From Aquipseudomonas alcaligenes MRY13-0052 (GTDB lineage Bacteria; Pseudomonadota; Gammaproteobacteria; Pseudomonadales; Pseudomonadaceae): a DNA stretch of 49,743 nucleotides. The stretch spans positions 1 to 49,743 of the forward strand of contig BATO01000045.1 in NCBI GenBank assembly GCA_000474255.1, in the 5' to 3' direction. The notes beneath the pieces are model-generated. The model searched no databases. It saw only the letters and a program-made list of their open reading frames with translations, and had not been told where the DNA came from. Of this stretch, positions 16,562 through 24,050 are shown piece after piece. Each line of letters opens with the position of its first letter. The first letter of the stretch is position 1. A program made the position numbers and the translations under genes.

Positions 16562-17443
16562 ATGAGCACCTTGCCTTCCCTCAGCGCGCTGCGCGCCTTC
16601 GAAGCGGCGGCGCGCCACCTCAGCGTGACCCTGGCCGCCCGTGAACTCTGTGTGACGCCGGGGGCGGTGAGCCTGCAGGTGAAGGAGCTGGAGGCGGCTC
16701 TCGGTGTGCAACTGTTCCTGCGCCGGCCGCGCAGCCTGGCCCTGACCGCCGAGGGCGCGGACTACTTCGCCACCCTGCGCACGGCCTTCCGCCTGATGCG
16801 TGAAGCCACCGCCGAGATCACCGCCCGCGCGCGGCCGGCGGTGCTCACCCTGACCTGCACGCCAGGCTTCGCCCTGCAGTGGCTGGTGCCTCGGCTGGGT
16901 GGCTTCGAGGCGCGGATGCCGGGGATCGACGTGCGCATCAGCCCGTCCAACCGGCGCATGGATTTCGCCCTCGACGGCATCGACCTGGCGGTGCGCCACG
17001 GCTTCGGCCGCTACGAGGGGCTGGTGGCCGAGCGGCTGGTGGACGATGAGCTGGTGCCGGTGTGCAGCCCGGCGCTGGCCGCCGATGCGAGCCTGTCGAC
17101 GCCCGCGCAACTGGCGGGCTTCACGTTGCTGCACGACGAGCACCGCCACGACTGGCCACTGTGGCTGGAGGCGGCCGGCGCTGCGGAGGTGGACGCCACG
17201 CGCGGGCCGCTGTTCGTCGACAGCAACGGCGCCATCGAGGCGGCCCGGGCCGGGCTCGGGGTGGCGCTGGTGCGGCGCTCCCTTGTGCACCGCGAGCTCG
17301 CGGCCGGTACCCTGTTGGCGCCTTTCCACCAGGGCGTTGCCAGCGCCCTGGCCTATTTTCTTGTCTACCCGGCCGGCGTTCTGGAGCGTCCCGCAGTGGC
17401 GGCGTTCCGCGAATGGCTGCTGGCCGAGGCGGGCAGGGCTTGA
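16562..17443 (+). CDS. LysR-family regulator, GcvA-like
   Basis: A 293-residue LysR protein. The helix-turn-helix (LSALRAFEAAARHLSVTLAARELCVTPGAVSLQVK) and the LFLRRPRSLALTAEG linker are typical of the GcvA/AmpR branch. The effector domain keeps GIDLAVRHGFG and DSNGAIEAARAGLGVAL. It is divergent from the EamA transporter gene and is followed after 10 bp by a GNAT gene, so the three probably form one functional unit for export or modification of a small amine or amino acid. That role is inference from gene order. Confidence 0.87.
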   Translation: MSTLPSLSALRAFEAAARHLSVTLAARELCVTPGAVSLQVKELEAALGVQLFLRRPRSLALTAEGADYFATLRTAFRLMREATAEITARARPAVLTLTCTPGFALQWLVPRLGGFEARMPGIDVRISPSNRRMDFALDGIDLAVRHGFGRYEGLVAERLVDDELVPVCSPALAADASLSTPAQLAGFTLLHDEHRHDWPLWLEAAGAAEVDATRGPLFVDSNGAIEAARAGLGVALVRRSLVHRELAAGTLLAPFHQGVASALAYFLVYPAGVLERPAVAAFREWLLAEAGRA

Positions 17444-17453
17444 GGAATCGAAC

Positions 17454-17921
17454 ATGGAATACCTGATCAGAACCGCCACCCCTGACGACGCCACGGCCAT
17501 CAGCCAGGTGGTGCTCCTGGCGCTGGCCGAGAGCAACGCCCGTGACTACCCGCCGGCGGTGATCGCCTCGGTGCAGGCGAACTTCGGCCCCGAGCAGGTG
17601 CGGGGGCTGCTGGCGGCGCGCGAGGTGCTGGTGGCGGAGGAGGCGGGCTGCGTGATCGGCACCGCCAGCCTGGATGGCGATGTGGTGCGCACCGTCTTCG
17701 TCGCGCCGGGTGCCCAGGGGCTGGGCGTCGGCCGGCGGCTGATGGAACAGGTGGAGGCGCTGGCGCGGGAGCGCGGTGTCGCGCTGTTGAAGGTGCCTTC
17801 GTCGATCACCGCCGAAGGCTTCTACGCGGGGCTGGGCTTCCAGGCCGTGCAGCAGATCATCCGGGGCGAGGAGCGCACCATCGTGATGGAGCGCTCGTTG
17901 GCGGCTGCTCAGCCTGGGTGA
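17454..17921 (+). CDS. GNAT-family N-acetyltransferase
   Basis: A 155-residue acetyltransferase starting MEYLIRTATPDDA at 17454. The acetyl-CoA binding motif A is clear (VFVAPGAQGLGVGRRLMEQV), followed by FYAGLGFQAV. The acceptor substrate cannot be told. It lies 10 bp after the LysR gene and is probably co-transcribed with it. Confidence 0.85.
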   Translation: MEYLIRTATPDDATAISQVVLLALAESNARDYPPAVIASVQANFGPEQVRGLLAAREVLVAEEAGCVIGTASLDGDVVRTVFVAPGAQGLGVGRRLMEQVEALARERGVALLKVPSSITAEGFYAGLGFQAVQQIIRGEERTIVMERSLAAAQPG

Positions 17922-18020
17922 GTGATGGGCGGTGGTCTATAAGAAGTCCTTGGCAGCGATCCTCTTGTGCACAGGCCAGGATGCTGCCACTGACGACCCG
18001 GCCCAGCGATGGAGTGCCTT

Positions 18021-18509
18021 ATGCCGCGCAAGAAGAAACCAGTGAATACCGCCGCCGTTGGCACCGTTCAACACGATTCGCTACCCAGGCCGGTCACCGA
18101 TGAGGAATGGGCGGACTACAGCGCGGCCTTCCCCGGCCTGACCCGTGCCAATGTCTACGTGACCTCGCCTGGCTGCTATGACGGCTACAACTGCATCGGC
18201 TGGACCGTGGGCGACACCACGCTCGAATTCGATGTGGAGGCGGTCACCGGCATGGTGAGGTTCTACCTGGACATGGGGTTCGTCGAGGTGCCAGCGGGGC
18301 ACGATGCCGCTGATGTGGACCTCATGGCCATTTCCAACGGCCATTTCGCCAGCCATGCCACCAAGAAGTACACCGGCCCCAAGATCGATGGCATGCCTGA
18401 CGACTTGTGGGAATCGAAGCTCTACCCCGGCGCACGGGTCACCCACGGGCGCCTGGAGCTTGCAGGTGAGACTTACGGTGCGCTCGTGAAGTCGTTCAGG
18501 AAGGCGTGA
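18021..18509 (+). CDS. DUF7689-like protein, possible NlpC/P60-type fold
   Basis: A 162-residue soluble protein. YNCIGWTVGD, AISNGHFASHATKKY, WESKLYPGARVTHG and LAGETYG are arranged as in a widespread family of unknown function (DUF7689 by recollection). The conserved Cys followed by His residues could form a papain-like Cys-His pair. The start is placed at 18021 because GGAGTG precedes it; the ATG at 18009 overlaps that site. It has no signal peptide and no evident operon partner. It was possibly part of a toxin or immunity set elsewhere, but nothing in the neighbourhood supports that here. Confidence 0.6.
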   Translation: MPRKKKPVNTAAVGTVQHDSLPRPVTDEEWADYSAAFPGLTRANVYVTSPGCYDGYNCIGWTVGDTTLEFDVEAVTGMVRFYLDMGFVEVPAGHDAADVDLMAISNGHFASHATKKYTGPKIDGMPDDLWESKLYPGARVTHGRLELAGETYGALVKSFRKA

Positions 18510-18549
18510 AGGGGACGTCCGTGTCCCCGTGTGCAGCCAGTAAGCGTCG

Positions 18550-20163
18550 TCACCAGCCGCAGGCGGCCTCGAAGCTGTCGGCGCGGGCCATCTCCCACAT
18601 GCGGCCGTAGAAGTCGGCTTCGATCGTGTCCTTGAGCAGGTCGCCCGGCTTGAGGAACACGTGGAGCTGGGAGAACAGGCGGATCTCGCTGTCGGAGACC
18701 CGGCGCACCAGGTGGCGCGGCTCCAGCTGCGCCGGGTGGTCGAGGCCGGCGGCGGCGAGCATTTCGGCCAGGGCCTTGAGGGTGTTGCGGTGGAAGCTGT
18801 GCACGCGCTGGGCCTTGTCGGGCACCACCAGGGCGCGCTGGCGCAGGGTGTCCTGGGTGGCGACGCCGGTGGGGCACTTGTTGGTGTGGCAGCTCTGCGA
18901 CTGGATGCAGCCGATGGCGAACATGAAGCCCCGCGCAGAGTTGGCCCAATCGGCGCCGATGGAGAGCACGCTGGCGATGTCGAAGGCGCTGACGATCTTG
19001 CCGCTGGCGCCGAGCTTGATCTTGTCCCGCAGATTGAGCCCCACCAGCACGTTGTGCACGAACAGCAGGCCCTCGCGCAGCGGCACGCCGATGTGGTCGG
19101 TGAACTCCAGGGGCGCAGCGCCGGTGCCACCTTCCTTGCCGTCGACGACGATGAAGTCCGGATAGATGCCGGTGGCCAGCATGGCCTTGGCGATGCCCAT
19201 GAATTCCCAGGGGTGGCCCAGGCAGAACTTGAAGCCCACCGGCTTGCCGCCGGACAGCTCACGCAGCTGGGCGATGAACTGCATCATTTCCACCGGGGTT
19301 GAGAAGGCGCTGTGGCGCGAGGGGGAGATGCAGTCCTCGCCCATCATCACGCCGCGGGTTTCGGAGATTTCCTTGGTCACCTTGTGCTTGGGCAGGATGC
19401 CGCCGTGGCCGGGCTTGGCGCCCTGGCTGAGCTTGATTTCGATCATCCGCACCTGCGGGTTCTGCGCCTGGGCGGCGAAGCGCTCCGGGTCGAACAGGCC
19501 GGCGGCGGTGCGGCAGCCGAAGTAGCCGCTGCCCAGTTCCCACACCAGGTCGCCGCCGTGCTCGCGGTGGTAGGGGCTGATGCTGCCTTCGCCGGTGTCG
19601 TGGTAGAAGCCGCCGAGCTTGGCGCCCTGGTTGAGGGCGCGGATGGCGTTGGCGCTGAGGGAGCCGAAGCTCATGGCCGAGATGTTGAAGATCGACGCCG
19701 AGTAGGGCTGCTTGCACTGCGGCCCGCCGATCTCGATGCGGAAGGCCGATGGGTCGCTCAGGGGCGCCGGGCGCATGGAGTGGCCGATGAATTCGAAGCC
19801 CGCCTGGTAGACGTCCATCAGCGTGCCGAAGGGCTTGTCGGCGCCTTCGTTCTTGGCCCGCGCGTACACCAGCGAGCGCTGGGCGCGGGAGAAGGGCAGC
19901 TTGTCGCCGTCGGCCTCCAGCAGGTACTGGCGGATTTCCGGGCGGATGCCTTCCACCAGGTAGCGGATGTTGCCCAGGATCGGGTAGTTGCGGCGCACCG
20001 CGTGGGGTTTCTGCAGCAGGTCGAGGATGCCGACCAGCGATAGCACGCCGGTGAGCAGGGTGAAGGGCCAGACCCATTCATGTTCGATGAAGGGCAGGGT
20101 GGCGAGGGTGAAGAGCACGCAGAAGGCGAAGAACGCGTAGCGGCTGAGAAGCGACAGGCTCAT
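18550..20163 (-). CDS. membrane-anchored FMN-binding glutamate synthase-family protein
   Basis: A 537-residue protein with two N-terminal membrane segments (FFAFCVLFTLATLPFI and WPFTLLTGVLSLVGILDLL) followed by the GltS central/FMN domain. SAMSFGSLSANAIRALNQGA, GGILPKHKVT, DGKEGGTGAAP and the 3Fe-4S cysteines (C-x5-C-x4-C in GCIQSQSCHTNKCPTGV) are all present. It lacks the glutaminase domain of true glutamate synthase, so it is a stand-alone oxidoreductase of unknown substrate. Confidence 0.85.
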   Translation of the reverse strand: MSLSLLSRYAFFAFCVLFTLATLPFIEHEWVWPFTLLTGVLSLVGILDLLQKPHAVRRNYPILGNIRYLVEGIRPEIRQYLLEADGDKLPFSRAQRSLVYARAKNEGADKPFGTLMDVYQAGFEFIGHSMRPAPLSDPSAFRIEIGGPQCKQPYSASIFNISAMSFGSLSANAIRALNQGAKLGGFYHDTGEGSISPYHREHGGDLVWELGSGYFGCRTAAGLFDPERFAAQAQNPQVRMIEIKLSQGAKPGHGGILPKHKVTKEISETRGVMMGEDCISPSRHSAFSTPVEMMQFIAQLRELSGGKPVGFKFCLGHPWEFMGIAKAMLATGIYPDFIVVDGKEGGTGAAPLEFTDHIGVPLREGLLFVHNVLVGLNLRDKIKLGASGKIVSAFDIASVLSIGADWANSARGFMFAIGCIQSQSCHTNKCPTGVATQDTLRQRALVVPDKAQRVHSFHRNTLKALAEMLAAAGLDHPAQLEPRHLVRRVSDSEIRLFSQLHVFLKPGDLLKDTIEADFYGRMWEMARADSFEAACGW

Positions 20164-20278
20164 GCGGTTTCCTTGTGAGAGGGCACGGGTTCAGCGTAGC
20201 GGAGCGGCAAGGTTACGCCTTGTGGCGCGGCGAGGGGCACCCTGAAGCTCGTCGGGTGAGCCCGCCAGGCACCGTAGG

Positions 20279-21046
20279 CTAGCGCGGCGCGGCGAAGAAA
20301 CGCCGCCACAACTCGGCCTCGCGCCCGCTGGCGCGCAGGGCGGCCAGGCCCTTGTCGAAGGCTTCCACGTAGCTGCGGTTTTCGGCGGGCTGCCCGGCGA
20401 AGAGCACGAAATACTCCCAACTCTGCAGCGGCGCGGTGGTGGCCAGGTGCGCGGCTTCGTCCGCGTCGAGCTTCTGGTTCACCAGCCACTGCCCGGTGCC
20501 CTTGATCATGTCCACGGCGTCGATGCGCCCGGCGGCGAGCTTGCGCAGGTTGCTGGTTTCGTCGCCGCCCACTTCGTATTTCAGCAGGCCGCGTTGTTCG
20601 GCTTCCTCCAGCAGCGGGGTCTTCGCCGAGCCCAGGGGCAGGCCGATGGTCAGGCCGCGCAGGCGCTCGATGTCGGCCGGCGTGCCGTCCCATTGCACCG
20701 GGTGGGCGCGGTTGTAGAAGAGCACCACCTCGTCGCTGTAGACCCGCTCGGAGAACAGGCAGCAGGCCTCGCGCTCGGGGTTGCGGCCCCACACGGCGGA
20801 GGCCTGCCAGCGGCCCTGGCGCACTTCCTCGAAGGCGCGCTTCCAGGGGAAGAAACCGTATTCCACGGTGATGCCCTGGGTGGCGAAGGCTTCGCTGACC
20901 AGGGTGGGGATCACGCCATTGCCGGGCTGCGCGGCGCTGATAAGGGGCGGCCACTCGCCGATGGCGATGCGGATGTGGCCCTCGGCGAAGAGCGGGCGGG
21001 CGCAGGCGAACAGGCAGATGAACAACAGGACCCGGAATCGGGACAT
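20279..21046 (-). CDS. periplasmic solute-binding protein, amino-acid ABC type (SBP_bac_3)
   Basis: A 255-residue exported protein. MSRFRVLLFICLFACARPLFA is a signal peptide, and IRIAIGEWPPLISAAQPGNGVIPTLVSEAF is the usual start of a family-3 binding protein. No permease or ATPase gene is adjacent, so it may be an orphan or feed another sensor, as many Pseudomonas paralogues seem to. The start MSRF at 21046 is preferred over the ATG seven codons earlier because it begins the signal peptide directly. Confidence 0.82.
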   Translation of the reverse strand: MSRFRVLLFICLFACARPLFAEGHIRIAIGEWPPLISAAQPGNGVIPTLVSEAFATQGITVEYGFFPWKRAFEEVRQGRWQASAVWGRNPEREACCLFSERVYSDEVVLFYNRAHPVQWDGTPADIERLRGLTIGLPLGSAKTPLLEEAEQRGLLKYEVGGDETSNLRKLAAGRIDAVDMIKGTGQWLVNQKLDADEAAHLATTAPLQSWEYFVLFAGQPAENRSYVEAFDKGLAALRASGREAELWRRFFAAPR

Positions 21047-21139
21047 CGAATTCTCCCGGCGATGCACGCCGGGCGGCGTGGCACCCGTTCAGCCAAGCAC
21101 AGGGCGTGCCGGCCTGCCAGCCGGCACGCCCTGTGCCCG

Positions 21140-21577
21140 TCACGGTGCGCCGAAGGCCTGTGGGCGGTCGAAGAAGCGGCGGCGCTGCTCCACGGGCAGT
21201 TTGCCGGCGATCTCCAGCAGCATCGCCTGGGCCGCGCTCTGCAGCGCTGCCGTGGCTTCGCGCTGCTGGGCTAAGCGTCGTTCGACGGCGGCGGCGTCCA
21301 GGGGCTCGCGGGCCAATTCATCGAGCAGTTGCTGGCGGTTGTCGCGGTTGGTGCGGGCCAGGTCGCGCAACTGCGGGGCGTGCTGGCGGATCACCGCGCG
21401 CACCTCGCCGCGTTGCTCGGCGGGCAGCTCCCGGACCCGTGCAATGAGTTGGCGCATGGGCTGGCCCTGGAAGCCGGAGTCGCCCGGTGCCGGGCGGGCG
21501 ATCAGCCAGCCGCCGAGAAAGGCATTGCCGGCCAGGGAGAGCAGCAGGGCGCCGCCGAGCAGCCAGGTCCTGTTCAT
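21140..21577 (-). CDS. periplasmic heavy-metal-sensor-like protein (CnrX/ZraP/CpxP-like)
   Basis: A 145-residue protein with one N-terminal membrane anchor (WLLGGALLLSLAGNAFLGGWLIA), then a helical periplasmic domain with ELPAEQRGEVRAVI, LLDELAREPLDAAAVERRLAQQREATAALQ and KLPVEQRRRFF. This matches the periplasmic metal-sensor family (RsaX/CnrX/ZraP) that controls ECF sigma factors or acts as an envelope chaperone. It is the last gene of a five-gene leftward operon and its ATG overlaps the preceding stop (ATGA). It is likely to act on the neighbouring sigma/anti-sigma pair. Confidence 0.78.
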   Translation of the reverse strand: MNRTWLLGGALLLSLAGNAFLGGWLIARPAPGDSGFQGQPMRQLIARVRELPAEQRGEVRAVIRQHAPQLRDLARTNRDNRQQLLDELAREPLDAAAVERRLAQQREATAALQSAAQAMLLEIAGKLPVEQRRRFFDRPQAFGAP

Positions 21578-21876
21578 GGTTCTTCCGTCCACAGCAGTTG
21601 GTCCAGGGCCTGGGCGGCCACTTCCAGGTCGGCGTCGCCGGCCGGTGCGCCGGCATGGCCGGCGAGCAGCCCGAGCACGCCGCACAGAGCGAGGCTGGCG
21701 AGCTTCACCTGCCAGCCGTAGCGCCATTGTTCCAGGGCCCGTTGCAGGCGTCGGCGCCAGCCCGGGCGCTGCGGTTGCGCAGTGGCGCGGGCGACGATGC
21801 GCGCGGCGAGGTCGGCCGGGGGCGTCGGTCTTGGCTGTGCGGCAAGGCGCCGGCGCAGGTCCTGTTCATCGTTCAT
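21574..21876 (-). CDS. small single-span membrane protein, probable anti-sigma factor
   Basis: A 100-residue protein: a cytoplasmic N-terminal region of about 55 residues, one membrane span (VKLASLALCGVLGLLAGHAG) and a short periplasmic tail. That size and topology, and an 11-bp overlap with the ECF sigma gene, fit a minimal anti-sigma factor such as CnrY. No zinc-binding HxxxCxxC motif is present. Assigned by position rather than by a clear family motif. Confidence 0.65.
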   Translation of the reverse strand: MNDEQDLRRRLAAQPRPTPPADLAARIVARATAQPQRPGWRRRLQRALEQWRYGWQVKLASLALCGVLGLLAGHAGAPAGDADLEVAAQALDQLLWTEEP

Positions 21877-22438
21877 CGGTGTTCTCCTCGTTCGGGCGGC
21901 CGGGCAGCCAGCGGCGCAGTTGCGCGCGGGCGCGGCCCAGCAGCCCCTCCAGGGCCTTGATATGCACGCCCATCAGCTCCGCCGCCTGGGGGTTGCTGTG
22001 CTCCTCGAAGTAGCAGAGCACCACGGCCATGCGCTGTTTGTCCGGCAGGCGCTGCACCACCCGTTGCACCTCGGCGGCCTCGCGGGCGCGCTGCACTTCG
22101 GCGGCGGTGTCGGCGTCGGGGTCGAGCAGCTCGTCCAGCAGGGCGTCGATGTCCTTCTCGGGGCGGCGTTTGCGGCGGCGCAGCTGGTCCAGGCACTGGT
22201 TGACCAGGATGCGCTGCAGCCAGGTGGTGAAGCGCGCTCGGCCCGGTTGCCAGTCGGCGGCATGGGTCCAGATGCGGGTGAAGGCTTCCTGGGCGGCGTC
22301 CTCGGCATCGGCCTGCTCGGGCAGCACCCGCCGGGCGATGGCGTAGGCGCGGGGCAGGTGGCGCTGCACCAGGGTGGCGAAGGCGCGTTGGTCGCCTTCG
22401 GCCACGGCGGCCATCAACTGCTCGTCATCGAGTTCCAT
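21866..22438 (-). CDS. ECF-family RNA polymerase sigma factor
   Basis: A 190-residue sigma-70 family protein. Region 2 is clear (AYAIARRVLPEQADAEDAAQEAFTRIW then FTTWLQRILVNQCLDQLRRRKRR) and region 4 follows (RLPDKQRMAVVLCYFEEHSNPQAAELMGVHIKALEGLLGRARAQLRR). The order sigma, small membrane protein, periplasmic metal-sensor-like protein is that of Cnr-type surface signalling systems. Two exported protein genes lie directly upstream in the same operon and may be its output or part of its sensing. Confidence 0.88.
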   Translation of the reverse strand: MELDDEQLMAAVAEGDQRAFATLVQRHLPRAYAIARRVLPEQADAEDAAQEAFTRIWTHAADWQPGRARFTTWLQRILVNQCLDQLRRRKRRPEKDIDALLDELLDPDADTAAEVQRAREAAEVQRVVQRLPDKQRMAVVLCYFEEHSNPQAAELMGVHIKALEGLLGRARAQLRRWLPGRPNEENTDER

Positions 22439-22455
22439 CCGTCAGTGGGCCGGCT

Positions 22456-22743
22456 TCAGGGGAACTGGCCGCCCTGGCGCTGCTGCGCCTGCTGCCGCAG
22501 CTTGCCGATCTCGTCCTGGGTGATGCGGCCGTCGTGGTTGGCGTCCAGGCGCTGGAACTGCTGTTCGGCGTGGGCCATGTACTCCTCGCGGGAGATGGCG
22601 CCGTCGCCGTTGCTGTCCATGGCCTTGACGCGCTCCTGCATGCGCTCCTGGAGCATCTCGCGGCGGCTGCCGTCGCCGGCGGCCTGGGCGCCGAGGCTGG
22701 CACCGAGGAGCAGGACCAGGCACAGGCTGTGGAAGGGTTTCAT
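22456..22743 (-). CDS. exported EF-hand protein
   Basis: A 95-residue protein with a signal peptide (LCLVLLLGASLGAQA) and two canonical EF-hand loops: DSNGDGAISREE (43-54) and DANHDGRITQDE (67-78), with Asp/Asn/Asp and a final Glu for calcium. It is likely to bind Ca2+ in the periplasm or outside. It lies 17 bp before the ECF sigma gene and 9 bp after the repeat-protein gene, so calcium or metal sensing may feed the operon. Confidence 0.85.
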   Translation of the reverse strand: MKPFHSLCLVLLLGASLGAQAAGDGSRREMLQERMQERVKAMDSNGDGAISREEYMAHAEQQFQRLDANHDGRITQDEIGKLRQQAQQRQGGQFP

Positions 22744-22752
22744 GGAGTCACC

Positions 22753-23307
22753 TCAGGGGTTCGGGGTCAGGGTGAGGCTGCCTGTGCGGGTGTTGCCCTG
22801 GCTGCCGGTGACGCTGCGGGAAAGGGTGTCGCTGTCGCGATCGAAACTGTAGCTGGCCGAGCGTTGCGCCGTCTCGCCCGCGGCGTTGGTGACCCGGGTC
22901 TGGCGGGTGAGGCCGTCGTCGCCACGCTGGCTCTGTTGGCTGAAGCTGCCGCTGCGGCCGTCGCTGGTGGTCCAGGTGCCGCTGCTCTGGCCGTCGGTGC
23001 GGGTGCCTTCGAGGGTGACGCCACGGCCATCGGCACCGCTGCTGCTGCGGCTGAACTGGCCGCTGTCGCGGTCGTAGCGGGTGGTGGTGCTGGTGCTGGC
23101 ACTGCGGCCGTCGGCGCCGGTGACGCTGCGCTGGCGGGTCAGCCCGTCGGCCAGGTTGCCGCTGCGCTGGGTCTGCCAGCTGCCGGCCTGGCCACGGCCG
23201 GTGACGAAGCCGCCCGCGTGTTGGCGTTCCCTGGCCTCGGCCTGGCCGGCGCACAGCAAGAGCAGGCAGAGCAGGTGGGGCAGGGCGTTGCGCAGGGTGG
23301 CGTTCAT
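22753..23307 (-). CDS. exported repeat protein rich in Gly, Ser, Thr and Arg
   Basis: A 184-residue protein with a signal peptide (LPHLLCLLLLCAGQAEA). The mature part contains two copies of a unit of about 42 residues: DGLTRQRSVTGADGR... (54-95) and DGLTRQTRVTNAAGE... (131-171), each with a central YDRDSG/FDRDSD element. The composition is low-complexity and polar, as in surface or matrix proteins. I do not recognise a named family. It is the first gene of the ECF sigma operon, so it may be the main induced product. Confidence 0.7.
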   Translation of the reverse strand: MNATLRNALPHLLCLLLLCAGQAEARERQHAGGFVTGRGQAGSWQTQRSGNLADGLTRQRSVTGADGRSASTSTTTRYDRDSGQFSRSSSGADGRGVTLEGTRTDGQSSGTWTTSDGRSGSFSQQSQRGDDGLTRQTRVTNAAGETAQRSASYSFDRDSDTLSRSVTGSQGNTRTGSLTLTPNP

Positions 23308-23375
23308 GGGAGCCTCGTTGCCGGGAAAAGGGCGGGTTCGAGGGTTGTACGCCGGCGATGGCGGGGTACCTGCGA

Positions 23376-23470
23376 TTATTTTTCGCAGGCACCAAGGTGG
23401 GCCGGCTGTCGGGTACCGCTCCGTGCGATCGGGTGCTCCGCTTGGTGGATGGGTGAAGCGTCATCCACCC
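23376..23470. repeat. 95-bp direct repeat, copy 1
   Basis: Nearly identical over its full length to 23824-23918. It contains the motif GGTGGATGGGTGAAGCGTCA followed by TCCACC, a palindromic module seen again at 31231-31253, 31531-31555 and 31798-31822. It follows the 5' end of the repeat-protein gene in a gene-free stretch (23308-24050). Confidence 0.75.
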
Positions 23471-23551
23471 TACGCGGCGTCGACCGTGGCGTTGGCGGTA
23501 AGAGCTTGGTGATCAGTTGGCGGAGCCGGCACCGAGATGGGCCGGATGTAG

Positions 23552-23577
23552 GGTGGATGGCGCTCTTTTCATCCACC
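23552..23577. repeat. GGTGGAT/ATCCACC palindrome
   Basis: GGTGGAT (23552-23558) and ATCCACC (23571-23577) flank GGCGCTCTTTTC. A near-identical copy lies at 23970-23995. Inverse relative of the GTGAAGCGTC-type module in the flanking 95-bp repeats. Confidence 0.65.
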
Positions 23578-23676
23578 AGGCGATCGTGCAGCCCGCGCGC
23601 ATGCCCGCCTCGTGGGCGCGAATTCCTTCGCGATGGAACCTCCGGCCACCCCTCAGCCGGCTGCCAGCGGGTGGTC

Positions 23677-23704
23677 TTTCGCGGCTGAAGCCGCTCCCAC
23701 AGGA
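23677..23704. repeat. Pseudomonas REP element (GTGGGAGCGGCTTCAGCC type)
   Basis: CGCGGCTGAAGCCGCTCCCA is the inverse of the sequence at 31267-31294. Palindromic around CTGAAG; this is a common intergenic REP family in Pseudomonas. Confidence 0.7.
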
Positions 23705-23717
23705 GGGGCCCGCCGTT

Positions 23718-23778
23718 GTAGGTCGGGTGCAACCCGACGGGGCCGTGCGCAAGGCCACGCGGGTTTCACCCGCCCTAC
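23718..23778. repeat. inverted REP-like pair
   Basis: Arms GTAGGTCGGGTGCAACCCGA (from 23718) and GGGTTTCACCCGCCCTAC (to 23778) are imperfect inverse copies around a GC-rich spacer. Confidence 0.6.
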
Positions 23779-23823
23779 AGACTGAAAATCAAGGCTGCCT
23801 TCCCCGGAAAGACGCGATGAACC

Positions 23824-23918
23824 TTATTTTTCGAAGGCACCAGGATGGGCCGGCTGTCGGGTACCGCTCCGTGCGATCGGGTGCTCCGCTTGGTGGATGG
23901 GTGAAGCGTCATCCACCC
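23824..23918. repeat. 95-bp direct repeat, copy 2
   Basis: Second copy of 23376-23470, 448 bp downstream in the same orientation, with only a few mismatches. The sequence between the copies contains the REP elements listed separately and no supported gene. Confidence 0.75.
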
Positions 23919-24050
23919 GCAGCGGCGACCGTGGTGCTGGAGTGGGGGCACAGAGGTGGGCCGATGTAGGGTGGATGACGCTCTTTTCATCCACCGGCGG
24001 AGCCCGGCGTGACCACGGATGCTGGGCTGGCTGGTGAGGCGGTGTTCACC

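Noticed and set aside
23308..24050. CRISPR array
   Set aside because: Repeats are few, long and imperfect, with no regular spacers and no cas genes in the window.
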